From: CAYJEQ01 sp964371155
GTDB taxonomy: Bacteria > Bacillota > Clostridia > Oscillospirales > Ruminococcaceae
NCBI GenBank assembly: GCA_964371155.1
Contig: CAYJLI010000050.1
Coordinates: forward strand, 1-15,933
Direction of reading: 5' to 3'
Length of the DNA stretch: 15,933 bases
Below, piece by piece: positions 7,517 through 14,557 of this stretch. Positions within the stretch are counted from its first letter, which is position 1, and each line of letters opens with the position of its first letter. A program made the translations under genes and the position numbers. A model generated the notes under the pieces. It saw only the letters and a program-made list of their open reading frames with translations, was not told where the DNA came from and made no database searches.

Positions 7517-8566
7517 ATGTATGAATATGAGGAACACCGAATTTACCCCTCCGATAAAACTGCAAATGCCGCACTCGATACTCTGCTTTCAGCCGAGGGA
7601 ATATCGAGGGATGCAAATTTAGAATATACCGTAGGTGTTTACCGCGGTGAAGAACTGGTGGCTACCGGCTCTATTTTTAAAAACACACTGCGTTGTTTGG
7701 CGGTCAACTCTGCATATCAAGGTGAAGGGCTTTTAAACAAAGTTGTTTCGCATTTAATCAGCCTTCAAGCCGAACGGGGCAATTATCATCTGTTTTTATA
7801 CACCAAATGTGATAAAAAAGATATATTTAAGGATTTGGGATTTTATGAAATAGCAACTTCGGATGGACTTGCTGTTTTCATGGAAAACAAAAAAGATGGC
7901 TTTTCTTCCTATACAAATAGGCTTAAAGCCTCTTCTTCAGCCTCTTTATCAGCAGTTCATGCCGCAATAATCATGAATGCAAATCCTTTCACATATGGGC
8001 ATCGTTATTTAGTGGAAACAGCCGCCGCTAACTGCGATGTACTTCATCTATTTGTAGTGAGCGAGGATGTTTCACTGGTACCCTATTCTGTACGATATAA
8101 ATTAATTGCAGACGGTGTAGCCGATATACCAAATATAGTGCTACACAATACTGAAAGCTATATGATATCTTCTGCCACATTCCCCTCCTATTTTATTAAA
8201 GACACAAATGATATTATGCTTGCACAAGCCGAGCTTGATGTGGGGGTATTTGTAAAGATAGCTAAAAGCCTTGGTATTACAAAGCGATTTGTGGGTGAAG
8301 AGCCATTTAGCAATGTAACCGAGATTTATAATAAGGTTATGCTTAATGTGCTCTCTAAAAACGATATATCACTTTGTGTTGTACCACGAAAAGAAGTTGA
8401 TGGAGTAGCTATAAGCGCTTCGCAGGTAAGGCTTTTGATACATGATGGCAAAAATGAAGAATTAAAATCGCTCATTCCGAAAACCACCTATGATTTCTTA
8501 ATGAGCGAAGATGGTAAAAAAGTAATAGAGCGCATTAAAGCAAGCGATGATATTATTCATCACTAA
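7517..8566 (+). CDS. citC: [Citrate (pro-3S)-lyase] ligase
   Basis: A 349-residue protein with the CitC architecture: an N-terminal GNAT-like domain (about 1-130, with acetyl-CoA-loop-like YQGEGLLNK), then a nucleotidyltransferase domain from about residue 147. That domain has the HIGH-type motif NPFTYGH (156-162) and a C-terminal ISASQVR motif, the usual ISSTxVR position. CitC uses ATP and acetate to acetylate the 2'-(5''-phosphoribosyl)-3'-dephospho-CoA thiol on the acyl carrier subunit of citrate lyase, activating it. The length agrees with the family. The start follows AGAAAGGG about ten bases upstream. It lies 27 bases after the c-di-GMP gene on the same strand and is probably co-transcribed. 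No citD, citE, citF, citX or citG is in the window, so the partner lyase must be elsewhere or the gene has drifted in function. The family call is strong; the physiological role is less sure. Confidence 0.88.
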   Translation: MYEYEEHRIYPSDKTANAALDTLLSAEGISRDANLEYTVGVYRGEELVATGSIFKNTLRCLAVNSAYQGEGLLNKVVSHLISLQAERGNYHLFLYTKCDKKDIFKDLGFYEIATSDGLAVFMENKKDGFSSYTNRLKASSSASLSAVHAAIIMNANPFTYGHRYLVETAAANCDVLHLFVVSEDVSLVPYSVRYKLIADGVADIPNIVLHNTESYMISSATFPSYFIKDTNDIMLAQAELDVGVFVKIAKSLGITKRFVGEEPFSNVTEIYNKVMLNVLSKNDISLCVVPRKEVDGVAISASQVRLLIHDGKNEELKSLIPKTTYDFLMSEDGKKVIERIKASDDIIHH

Positions 8567-8585
8567 ATGTATTATATATCAGTTA

Positions 8586-8624
8586 TAAGGGTATCCTCAC
8601 AACTATGGTATGAGGATACCCTTA
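8586..8624. terminator. Perfect 14-bp hairpin between convergent genes
   Basis: TAAGGGTATCCTCA (8586-8599) and its exact complement (8611-8624) flank an 11-nt loop. It lies between the ends of citC (plus) and the spore coat pair (minus), where a terminator is expected. Neither side has a T-tract, so it is not a textbook intrinsic terminator; it may act as a bidirectional or Rho-type end, or protect the 3' end. Confidence 0.45.
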
Positions 8625-8700
8625 CAATATTGGATCAATTTAAATTTTAATCTCTCTACCCTACTATGGCATCTCATAGATGATATAAACAGCGCCCAAA

Positions 8701-8970
8701 TTATTTTTTAGCAGGATTTGAATTTTCAAATTTTTGCTTTGCTTGAATAATTTCTTCTTGTTTTGCCGCTTGCACCATATACCATCCCCTGCTTTGCATT
8801 TCTGTAAATACTTCATGCTGTATTTGATGCTCTTCGGATAAAATATTGAGCAGCTCACTTTTTAGCGCCTTGCTTGCACATTCATTTGCCGAGGTATTGT
8901 AAAGCGCTGTGATATTCTTCTGACTGCTGAGCGTATCGCCCAGGCGATCTTTATCCACAAAATTTTTCAT
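8701..8970 (-). CDS. CotF-family spore coat protein
   Basis: An 89-residue protein of the small Clostridia CotF (Coat_F) type. It carries the recognisable family core: YNTSANECA (about 24-32), then ILSEEHQIQHEVF and MQSRGWY (about 43-64), with a lysine- and glutamine-rich end. Such proteins are made in the mother cell late in sporulation and added to the spore coat; the helical EEH-x-Q core resembles a ferritin-like bundle. AGGAGAAA precedes the ATG at suitable spacing. It is the second gene of a leftward pair, 21 bases behind a smaller related gene. There is no signal peptide or membrane segment, as expected for a coat protein assembled from the cytosol. It is the best evidence in the window that the host forms endospores. 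Confidence 0.85.
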   Translation of the reverse strand: MKNFVDKDRLGDTLSSQKNITALYNTSANECASKALKSELLNILSEEHQIQHEVFTEMQSRGWYMVQAAKQEEIIQAKQKFENSNPAKK

Positions 8971-8991
8971 ATAGTATTTCTCCTAATTATA

Positions 8992-9177
8992 TTATGAAAG
9001 AAAGCTTAATAGCTTATTATAATGGCTCTGATGCTTTGCCGCTATTTGCTCAAATTTTGATTTTATCTGAGGGTCGTCAGCTTCTTTGGCATATTGGCAA
9101 AATTTTGTGATTAACAGCTCTTCAGCAGATAATTGCTCTCCAATTAATGTCAATTCTTTTGATGTTAACTGTGGCAT
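8992..9177 (-). CDS. Small spore-coat-type protein, paired with CotF
   Basis: A 61-residue predicted helical protein (MPQLTSKELTLIGEQLSAEE...) typical of the short partner found beside CotF in Clostridia. I place the start at 9177: a GGAGGAAAG ribosome binding site lies at 9181-9189, just before it. The open frame extends upstream to 9240, but the extra 21 codons span this site and are basic and unlike the family. The motif LLITKFCQYAKEADDP followed by an AAKHQSHYN helix resembles one half of a ferritin-like bundle, as in CotF. It is first of the pair and is read leftward, divergent from the S41 peptidase gene. I do not see a convincing sporulation sigma factor promoter upstream, although TATACAAAT near 9214-9222 is a weak sigma-E-like -10. 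Function beyond the coat association is unknown. Confidence 0.7.
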   Translation of the reverse strand: MPQLTSKELTLIGEQLSAEELLITKFCQYAKEADDPQIKSKFEQIAAKHQSHYNKLLSFLS

Positions 9178-9276
9178 TTTCTTTCCTCCATTCGAGTGAT
9201 TTAAGAATATTATTTGTATAAATCGCCCTAAAATTCTCATAAGAAATTTTTTGTAACATTTTTTTTACAATAAAGA

Positions 9277-9304
9277 CTGGCAAAATCTTTGTTTTTATTA
9301 TACA
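9277..9304 (+). promoter_or_regulatory. Weak candidate promoter of the S41 peptidase gene
   Basis: CTGGCA (9277-9282), a 16-nt spacer and TATACA (9299-9304) on the plus strand, about 75 bases before the ATG. The -35 matches consensus at four of six positions. It is the best candidate in a very AT-rich 140-base gap. Confidence 0.4.
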
Positions 9305-9380
9305 ATTAAGTTTAGCGCAAATAAAAATCAACAATAGATAACTAATATAATAATTTATTTTTAGTACACAGGAGGCTTAA

Positions 9381-10808
9381 ATGAACAAAAAAATATCACT
9401 GGGCACGGCAATTGCACTTTCACTTATTATGATTGCCGCAACTTTTTCAATAACAATGGTTTATTCTTCAAATACATTCAGCGAGCGTATGAAGAGCATA
9501 ACCGAGCGTGAAGCAATGTATAGCAAGCTTCAAGAGATTGATAATTTAGTTAGAAGTAATTATTATGGCGATTTAGATGATGAACTGCTTATGGATTCAA
9601 TATCAAGGGGATATGCACTTGGTATGGGGGATTTGTATAGCCAGTATTTCACTGCCGAGGAATATGCAAAAATTTCTCAGGATTTAAATGGTAGAATTGT
9701 TACAATAGGAATTGAATCGGTAATGGACAGCTCGGGCTATATTTACATCACCGATGTCTACCCCGACTCCCCTGCACAAAATGCAGGTATTCAAAGAGGG
9801 GATATGATTGTTAAGGTTGAGGATTTAGACATTAGTGCGGATACATATGAACAGGCAATAGCTATGATGGATGGAGAAACTGGCACCAAGGTTAAAATTG
9901 TTGTTAGGCGTCAGGCAGATGATATAGAGCTTGATATTACCCGTCGTGCCGTGGAAGTTCCTACAGTTACCTATTCGGTCATTGATGGATATGGCTATAT
10001 AAATATTAACTCTTTTGCAAATAACTCCACTTTGCATTTTGACAATGCCATCTCAGCAGTTATTTCCGAGGGTGTGAGTGGTTTGATATTCGATGTCAGG
10101 GACAATCCTGGTGGCACGCTCGACTCAACCTGTGAAATACTCGACAGGCTGCTTCCCGAGGGTCCAATCGCTTCTGCAACATATAGCGACGGCACTACCG
10201 AGCTAATAAGCTCAAGCGACGCAAGCGAAATTGATATGCCGATGGTGGTACTTACAAATAACAATACCGCCTCTGCCGCAGAATTATTTGTACAAGCTTT
10301 AAAAGACTATAATAAGGCTACTTCAGTGGGCACTACCACATATGGAAAAGGTGTTATGCAGTCGATTGTTAAGCTCACGGACGGCTCTGCTTTCGAGCTT
10401 ACAATAGCAGCTTTCAATCCTCCCTATTCTGAGAATTTCGATCTAATTGGAGTAAAGCCCGACTATGAGGTAAAATTAACTACCGAACAGCAGGCGGCGC
10501 TAATATTCAATGATTTCTCCGATGATCCACAGATAGCTAAAGCCAAGGAAGTTTTAGCTTCCGAGCTTCGTGCAGAGGGCATCACCCCTCCAACAACTGA
10601 AGATTCTTCCGATCAAATCCCACTCGAAGATGAAGTGGAGGATAGCTCCTCACAGTCCGAAGATGACGAAAGCTCTGACAGCTCATCCGAGGATGGAGAA
10701 AATGCTGATGAAGAGAGCTCTTCTGAATTAGAAGAAGATGAAAGCTCCGAAAATAGCGAAGATAATGAAGAAAACACCGAAGAGGATGCTTCTTCAGATA
10801 CAGAGTAA
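9381..10808 (+). CDS. S41 C-terminal processing peptidase (CtpA/Prc type)
   Basis: A 475-residue membrane-anchored serine peptidase acting outside the membrane. One transmembrane segment (about 7-29) is followed by a short helical region, a PDZ domain (about 105-185, with SPAQNAGIQRGDMI), and the S41 core. The core has the DVRDNPGG motif, catalytic S298 in NTASAAE and K323 in TYGKG, 25 residues apart as in characterised CtpA enzymes, plus Q327. This is a Ser-Lys dyad. The family cuts C-terminal tails of envelope or secreted proteins, with PDZ binding of the substrate tail. An unusual tail, about 405-475, is almost all Ser, Glu and Asp; it has no predicted fold and may be a charged spacer or interact with cations or the wall. 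AGGAGG lies seven bases before the ATG. The neighbours (coat genes, FmdE gene) do not identify the substrate. Confidence 0.92.
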   Translation: MNKKISLGTAIALSLIMIAATFSITMVYSSNTFSERMKSITEREAMYSKLQEIDNLVRSNYYGDLDDELLMDSISRGYALGMGDLYSQYFTAEEYAKISQDLNGRIVTIGIESVMDSSGYIYITDVYPDSPAQNAGIQRGDMIVKVEDLDISADTYEQAIAMMDGETGTKVKIVVRRQADDIELDITRRAVEVPTVTYSVIDGYGYININSFANNSTLHFDNAISAVISEGVSGLIFDVRDNPGGTLDSTCEILDRLLPEGPIASATYSDGTTELISSSDASEIDMPMVVLTNNNTASAAELFVQALKDYNKATSVGTTTYGKGVMQSIVKLTDGSAFELTIAAFNPPYSENFDLIGVKPDYEVKLTTEQQAALIFNDFSDDPQIAKAKEVLASELRAEGITPPTTEDSSDQIPLEDEVEDSSSQSEDDESSDSSSEDGENADEESSSELEEDESSENSEDNEENTEEDASSDTE

Positions 10809-10875
10809 TGAAAAGATAATAAACACAATCATAAGTACTAAAAGCTATTAATATGGGAGTGTTCATTATATTTCA

Positions 10876-10919
10876 TGCCAACTTTCTCACCACTTTATGG
10901 TAATCCGAAAGTGATGGCA
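10876..10919 (+). promoter_or_regulatory. Structured leader hairpin upstream of the FmdE gene
   Basis: TGCCA (10876-10880) pairs with TGGCA (10915-10919), ACTTTC (10881-10886) with GAAAGT (10907-10912), and an inner ACCA with TGGT (10898-10901), leaving a 2-nt GA bulge. No T-tract follows, so it is not an intrinsic terminator. It ends about ten bases before the GAAAGGGG ribosome binding site. It could be a translational control element or just the 3' structure of the peptidase mRNA. I do not recognise a known riboswitch class. Confidence 0.35.
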
Positions 10920-10941
10920 AATTAAAGAAAGGGGTAATATT

Positions 10942-11487
10942 ATGGATAAGGACTTAAAATTATGGAATGAAGCAGCAAAATTTCATGGGCATATTTGTGG
11001 AGGACTTACTATTGGATATCGTGCCGCTCTTTATGCAGCTGAGCTACTCGAGCTTAATTTTTCCGAGGATGAAGAAACAGTATGTATATCGGAAAATGAT
11101 GCCTGTGGGGTTGATGCCATACAAGTTATTCTCGGTTGCAGTGCTGGAAAGGGCAATTTGATTATAAAAATCAAAGGCAAAAATGCCTATTCTTTCTTCA
11201 ATCGAAAAAATGGAAAAAGTGTGCGACTCATCCTCAATGATGTAAAGCCTAAAACCGATGGCAGTGACCAATCGAGAGAAGCCGCAAGAGTGTATATGTT
11301 TAATTTACCCGCTGATGAGCTCTTTACAATTACACCGGTCACCGAAAAGCTCCCTGAATTTGCAAGGAATTTTGATAATGTTAAATGTGATGGTTGCAGT
11401 GAAATGACGGCTGAATTTGCTATTAGACTATGCAATGCTAAAAAGCTTTGCCCTGATTGCTATAAGCCATATGATAGATTTAGTTAA
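10942..11487 (+). CDS. FmdE-family metalloprotein with C-terminal zinc ribbon
   Basis: A 181-residue protein with the FmdE fold named after a formylmethanofuran dehydrogenase operon subunit. The N-terminal signature FHGHICGG gives H15, H17 and C19 as likely metal ligands. The family's conserved ENDACGVDAIQ stretch contains C55, and GCSAGKGN contains C66. The C-terminus has a DksA/TraR-like zinc ribbon with C149/C152 and C170/C173; C164 lies between. No other formylmethanofuran dehydrogenase gene is present, so methanogenesis is not implied. In bacteria these proteins stand alone and their function is unproven; roles in molybdenum, tungsten or other metal handling have been suggested by context. 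A good GAAAGGGG ribosome binding site lies eight bases before the ATG. It follows the S41 peptidase gene by 133 bases and ends in a strong terminator. A binding lipoprotein lies convergently downstream, which is only weakly suggestive of a shared metal theme. Confidence 0.85.
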   Translation: MDKDLKLWNEAAKFHGHICGGLTIGYRAALYAAELLELNFSEDEETVCISENDACGVDAIQVILGCSAGKGNLIIKIKGKNAYSFFNRKNGKSVRLILNDVKPKTDGSDQSREAARVYMFNLPADELFTITPVTEKLPEFARNFDNVKCDGCSEMTAEFAIRLCNAKKLCPDCYKPYDRFS

Positions 11488-11504
11488 TTAAAAATTTAAT
11501 AATT

Positions 11505-11547
11505 AAATGGGGTATTTTTCCACTTATCGTGGAAAGATACCCCATTT
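11505..11547 (+). terminator. Intrinsic terminator after the FmdE gene
   Basis: AAATGGGGTAT and ATACCCCATTT arms continue inward through a T:G wobble to TTTCCAC/GTGGAAA, with loop TTATC. The long stem is followed by TTTATATTATTCTT. It begins 18 bases after the FmdE stop codon. Confidence 0.85.
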
Positions 11548-11566
11548 TTATATTATTCTTAATATA

Positions 11567-11590
11567 GCCCTTAAAACCGTGTTTTAAGGC
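11567..11590. terminator. Second hairpin between the convergent genes, likely bidirectional
   Basis: GCCCTTAAAAC (11567-11577) pairs with GTTTTAAGGC (11581-11590) around a 3-nt loop with a one-base bulge. ATTATTTTTTATT follows on the plus strand. It lies just past the stop of the leftward binding protein gene, so it may serve both directions. Confidence 0.6.
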
Positions 11591-11613
11591 ATTATTTTTT
11601 ATTAAAAAGCATC

Positions 11614-12567
11614 TTAATACTCCGGTATTTCCACTATATAGCCCTCAGGATATAAATGTTTTGACACTCTTTCGATTTCGGTAAACATTCTCGCCGACTG
11701 ATTATCAAAAGATGTATAATCAACCGAATAAAGCTCTGAGTTTACCACACTTGCAGTTGTTTTATAAATGCTTGCCTCAGAGATAACCGAAACATCTATT
11801 TCGTCCGCATAAAGGATTATATCAGGTTCAAGCTCGATAGCCATATCCTCGGGATAGCTCCAATTAAGGTAGGCTTCCCCCCAGTTTGAAATAGACCAAA
11901 TATCAAAAAACTGTTGCTCAAATGTGTCCCCTGTGGCTACTGTGAGCAGTGGTGCTCTCATATATATTGCAGACTGAGCCTCCGATAAAGTGGAATTCGT
12001 TGTTGAAATGCTATTTAGCTTTTCCTCGTAGTTGTTTATAATCTCATCCGCCATTTCGTTTCCGCTGACATTACCATTCATCACTGTTAAAATAGTGCGG
12101 TAGTTTTGATAGACCGACTCAAAATCATCCCCATATTCAATATGTACCACCTGAATATTATTTTGATGGAGCTTGTCCATCACATCATCGGTTAGTGTAG
12201 TCGAGGTAAATAGGACTTGTGGAGAAACTTCGGCAATTCGGTTTGTATTGGGAATGAGCGATGTTCCAATAAATTCATAATCATAGCGGTCAGTCTGTGT
12301 AAGATATTGCTTTGAACCCTCTGACACGGCAACTATTCTCCCCTCAAGCCCAAGCGAAACAAGCATATCTGTAAGCGCTGGGGAAAGAGTGGCTACTCTA
12401 AGTGGTTTTTCCATTATTTCTACATCACCTATGACAACGGGATATTCTAAGTTTTCCTCTGCTTCTTCCCCACCCTGCAACGCCGAGCATCCGCCGAGTA
12501 TGAAAAGCAGTGAGCATGAAAGCAGTAGGGCTGAAATTCTGCATTTATTAAAGAAGTTTTTCTTCAT
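11614..12567 (-). CDS. FecB-type ABC transporter substrate-binding lipoprotein
   Basis: A 317-residue lipoprotein. The signal peptide is MKKN followed by hydrophobic residues 11-24 and lipobox LGGC with C27 as the lipidation site. The mature part has the class III (Peripla_BP_2, TroA-like) pattern: LRVATLSPALTDMLVSLGL near the start, a bridging helix in the middle (MADEIINNYEEKL), and LEPDIILYADE in the second lobe. Such proteins deliver iron siderophores, haem, cobalamin or similar metal chelates to an importer. I place the start at 12567 because GGAGG (12573-12577) lies five bases upstream; a TTG four codons earlier is open but overlaps that site. No permease or ATPase of this class is adjacent: the ABC genes upstream are an export type with their own promoter. 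It is an orphan component with a near-consensus promoter, so the ligand cannot be stated. Confidence 0.85.
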   Translation of the reverse strand: MKKNFFNKCRISALLLSCSLLFILGGCSALQGGEEAEENLEYPVVIGDVEIMEKPLRVATLSPALTDMLVSLGLEGRIVAVSEGSKQYLTQTDRYDYEFIGTSLIPNTNRIAEVSPQVLFTSTTLTDDVMDKLHQNNIQVVHIEYGDDFESVYQNYRTILTVMNGNVSGNEMADEIINNYEEKLNSISTTNSTLSEAQSAIYMRAPLLTVATGDTFEQQFFDIWSISNWGEAYLNWSYPEDMAIELEPDIILYADEIDVSVISEASIYKTTASVVNSELYSVDYTSFDNQSARMFTEIERVSKHLYPEGYIVEIPEY

Positions 12568-12596
12568 TGATACCTCCAAAAAGTAATCTAAACTTA

Positions 12597-12625
12597 ATTT
12601 TAACTTTTTTTGATAATAGTGTCAA
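12597..12625 (-). promoter_or_regulatory. Sigma-A promoter of the binding lipoprotein gene
   Basis: On the minus strand, -35 TTGACA (12620-12625), a 17-nt spacer and -10 TAAAAT (12597-12602). This is a consensus -35 with ideal spacing, about 30 bases before the ATG. The -35 lies within one arm of the inverted repeat at 12621-12660. Confidence 0.8.
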
Positions 12626-12660
12626 TTAAAATTTAGTGAACAAACTAATTTTTAATTGAC
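12621..12660. repeat. 16-bp inverted repeat over the -35 of the lipoprotein promoter
   Basis: GTCAATTAAAATTTAG (12621-12636) and CTAATTTTTAATTGAC (12645-12660) match in 15 of 16 positions around an 8-nt spacer. One arm includes the -35 box; the other touches the stop codon of the ABC permease. It could be a repressor operator, or an AT-rich stem ending the upstream operon; no T-tract follows. Confidence 0.5.
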
Positions 12661-13259
12661 TATCCTTTGCTAAAGCTGTATTTTTGCGTGAGTGAAACAG
12701 AAAATATATTTAATAATATTCCTAAAGCCAAAAATGCTATATGTGAAAAACTTCCAAGTAACGTGAATATTCCTTCATAAAATTCTGCAGGCAAATCACC
12801 GAGTCCTGCAATTAATACAATCATTGCAATTGAGAATAGTCGCCCTTTATCAACACCGAATATAATTAAAATAGCTGTGTTGATTGCTACGAAATAGATT
12901 CCTGTTAATATAGCAAATAAAAGTACTGAAATATTTATGCCCTGCGCAGTACTACTAAAAAGAGTGAAGATAGAATTAGCGCAAAAGGAAGTTATCACTG
13001 AGATGGATAAGCAAATATATCCAAGTAAATATTTTTCAAATACTAAATCAAATTTTGAATATGGTAGCATTAAGGCATATTTATTCCAATGGGACTGCTC
13101 ATCATAGAAAAAAGCTGTCATAGGCAAATACGCTCCTAATAATCCTGAAAATGTTATTGAGAAGGTCGGATTTGCAAAAGTGTAGAAAACTATAAGCAGT
13201 AAAACGGCTATTATTCTATTAGACATAATATATAAGTCTTTAATAAGTAGAGCTTTCAT
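12660..13259 (-). CDS. ABC-2 type permease
   Basis: A 199-residue integral membrane protein with about six hydrophobic spans, starting MKALLIKDLYIM, the usual opening of this YtrC/YtrD-like family. The first spans cover IIAVLLLIVFYTF and a following glycine-rich segment; the last covers AFLALGILLNIF. I chose the ATG at 13259 because AAAGGA lies eight bases upstream; an in-frame ATG six codons earlier lacks a site. The gene overlaps the end of the ATPase gene by 20 bases, so it is coupled to it. With the ATPase it should form an exporter, or a sensor/detoxification module of the type seen with YtrA repressors and active against cell-envelope stress. At about 200 residues it is short but normal for the small ABC-2 group. 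Confidence 0.85.
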   Translation of the reverse strand: MKALLIKDLYIMSNRIIAVLLLIVFYTFANPTFSITFSGLLGAYLPMTAFFYDEQSHWNKYALMLPYSKFDLVFEKYLLGYICLSISVITSFCANSIFTLFSSTAQGINISVLLFAILTGIYFVAINTAILIIFGVDKGRLFSIAMIVLIAGLGDLPAEFYEGIFTLLGSFSHIAFLALGILLNIFSVSLTQKYSFSKG

Positions 13260-14118
13260 AAATATCATCCTTTCCATCCGTCTTTTTTGATAGGAATAAA
13301 ATTATATCCTCCAGCGTAGTTTTTTCAAGTTTAAATCCATCGGATATTAAATCCTTAAAAACTAACGCATGGTATCCATAAGCAGTCTTCTTTTTGCTGA
13401 CTATCGCACTGTGTGGGATGTCTGAAAAATTCTCTTCGGAGAGCTTTATTATTGCATATTGATTTAAAATTAAATCCTTCTCATCGGAAAGCACAATACT
13501 GCCATCGTGTATGAAGGTGAGATAATCACATATTTTCTCTAAATCACTGATTATATGCGATGATATCAAAATTGAATTATTTTCATCCCTTGTAAATTCG
13601 TTAAAAATATCGAGAATTTCTTCCCTTACCATTGGGTCAAGTCCGGAGGTGGGTTCGTCTAAAATTAGAAGTTTTGGGTGGTGCGAAAGTGCTACTGCGA
13701 TGCTTAGTTTCATTTTCATCCCACGAGAGAAATGTTTAAGCTTTTTTTCTAATGGCAATGAAAATCTCTCTATATAGGAAAAAAATAAGTCGCTATCCCA
13801 GTTATGATAAGTACTTTGCATTATTTTTTCTATCTTTTTAATACTAAATATTTCACAAAAATGTGTTTCATCCAGTACAACGCCAATTTGCTCTTTGATA
13901 TCAATAAATTTAGATGAAGTGTTTTCACATCCTAATACTACAACATCACCGCTATCGGCAGAAATGGCATTCATAATTAGTTTTATAGTTGTGCTCTTCC
14001 CTGCCCCATTTTCACCTATCAGCCCCATAATCGTGCCATATGGGAGTGCAAAATTTATAGAGTTAAGTGCAAATTGATCATATTTTTTAGATAAATTCTT
14101 TACTTTAATAGCATTCAT
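13240..14118 (-). CDS. ABC transporter ATP-binding protein (YtrB/BcrA type)
   Basis: A 292-residue ATPase. It has Walker A GENGAGKST (35-43), Walker B LLILDEP (150-156), D-loop SGLD, and H188 in the switch. The signature is FSRGM (130-134) rather than LSGGQ, a variant common in the BcrA/YtrB exporter group. The C-terminal 90 residues form an extra domain of the kind these exporters carry. GAGGAGG lies at good spacing before the ATG and only 3 bases separate it from the GntR stop. It should power the ABC-2 permease encoded next. No second permease is present, unlike the larger Bacillus ytr operon. Regulation is through the GntR repressor and the palindromes upstream. The substrate may be a cell-wall-active peptide, but this is an inference from the family. 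Confidence 0.9.
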   Translation of the reverse strand: MNAIKVKNLSKKYDQFALNSINFALPYGTIMGLIGENGAGKSTTIKLIMNAISADSGDVVVLGCENTSSKFIDIKEQIGVVLDETHFCEIFSIKKIEKIMQSTYHNWDSDLFFSYIERFSLPLEKKLKHFSRGMKMKLSIAVALSHHPKLLILDEPTSGLDPMVREEILDIFNEFTRDENNSILISSHIISDLEKICDYLTFIHDGSIVLSDEKDLILNQYAIIKLSEENFSDIPHSAIVSKKKTAYGYHALVFKDLISDGFKLEKTTLEDIILFLSKKTDGKDDIYESSTY

Positions 14119-14121
14119 ATA

Positions 14122-14496
14122 CTAATCCTCCTCAAAAATCAGTTGAAACATTTCTATAATTTCTTCATAAGATAGATTGCATAAGGCAGATAGTGATGAG
14201 ATTTTTTTCATGTGACTTTCAATTTCCCTTAAGTGAATTTCTTTAATCAATTCACTATTTTGCTCCGACACATAAAAACCTTTACCAGCAACTGAATTTA
14301 TATAACCATCCTTTTCAAGCTCATCATAGGCGCGTTTAGTAGTAATTACGCTTATACGCAAATCCTTCGCCAATCCACGTATGGATGGGAGTAAATCCCC
14401 CTGTGATATTGCATTTGTAATTATGAGATTTTTAATTTGTGAATATATTTGCTCATAAATAGGTTCATTATTTGCATTGCTTATTATTATATTCAT
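14122..14496 (-). CDS. GntR-family repressor, YtrA subfamily
   Basis: A 124-residue regulator of the short YtrA class: an N-terminal winged helix (PIYEQIYSQIKNLI, then LPSIRGLAKDLRIS and the TTKRAYDELEKDGY recognition-to-wing segment, GKGFYV wing) and a short C-terminal helical dimerisation region. YtrA proteins lack the large ligand-binding domain of other GntR members. I chose the ATG at 14496 because AGGGG lies seven bases upstream; an in-frame TTG at 14511 has no such site. It is first in a three-gene operon with the ATPase and permease, as in Bacillus ytr. Its promoter is covered by nested palindromes, so autorepression is very likely. The inducer is unknown. Confidence 0.9.
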   Translation of the reverse strand: MNIIISNANNEPIYEQIYSQIKNLIITNAISQGDLLPSIRGLAKDLRISVITTKRAYDELEKDGYINSVAGKGFYVSEQNSELIKEIHLREIESHMKKISSLSALCNLSYEEIIEMFQLIFEED

Positions 14497-14510
14497 TGCA
14501 TATCCCCTCA

Positions 14511-14557
14511 AACTGTATATATGTTATATAAACAGTATATACTGAATATATACAGTT
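14511..14557. promoter_or_regulatory. Nested palindromic operator for the GntR repressor
   Basis: AACTGTATATAT (14511-14522) and its exact complement ATATATACAGTT (14546-14557) form an outer repeat. Inside it is a perfect 12-bp palindrome CAGTATATACTG (14533-14544). ACTG/CAGT half-sites therefore recur across the promoter. YtrA-class repressors bind such AT-cored palindromes; binding here would block RNA polymerase. Confidence 0.75.

Noticed and set aside
9122..9334. A 70-codon minus-strand frame over the start of the small coat gene
   Set aside because: It overlaps a better supported gene with a strong ribosome binding site and has no family features.
10582..10866. Two minus-strand frames opposite the peptidase tail, rich in Ser and Leu or His
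   Set aside because: They are simple complements of the Ser/Glu/Asp-coding DNA, so the composition is an artefact of the tail.
10942..11487. A methanogenesis or C1 pathway inferred from the FmdE name
   Set aside because: No other formylmethanofuran dehydrogenase gene is present, and lone FmdE proteins are common in fermenting bacteria.
12660..14118. The ABC genes as the importer partner of the binding lipoprotein
   Set aside because: The ATPase is of the BcrA/YtrB exporter type and the permease of the ABC-2 type; FecB-type proteins use FecCD permeases. Promoters are also separate.
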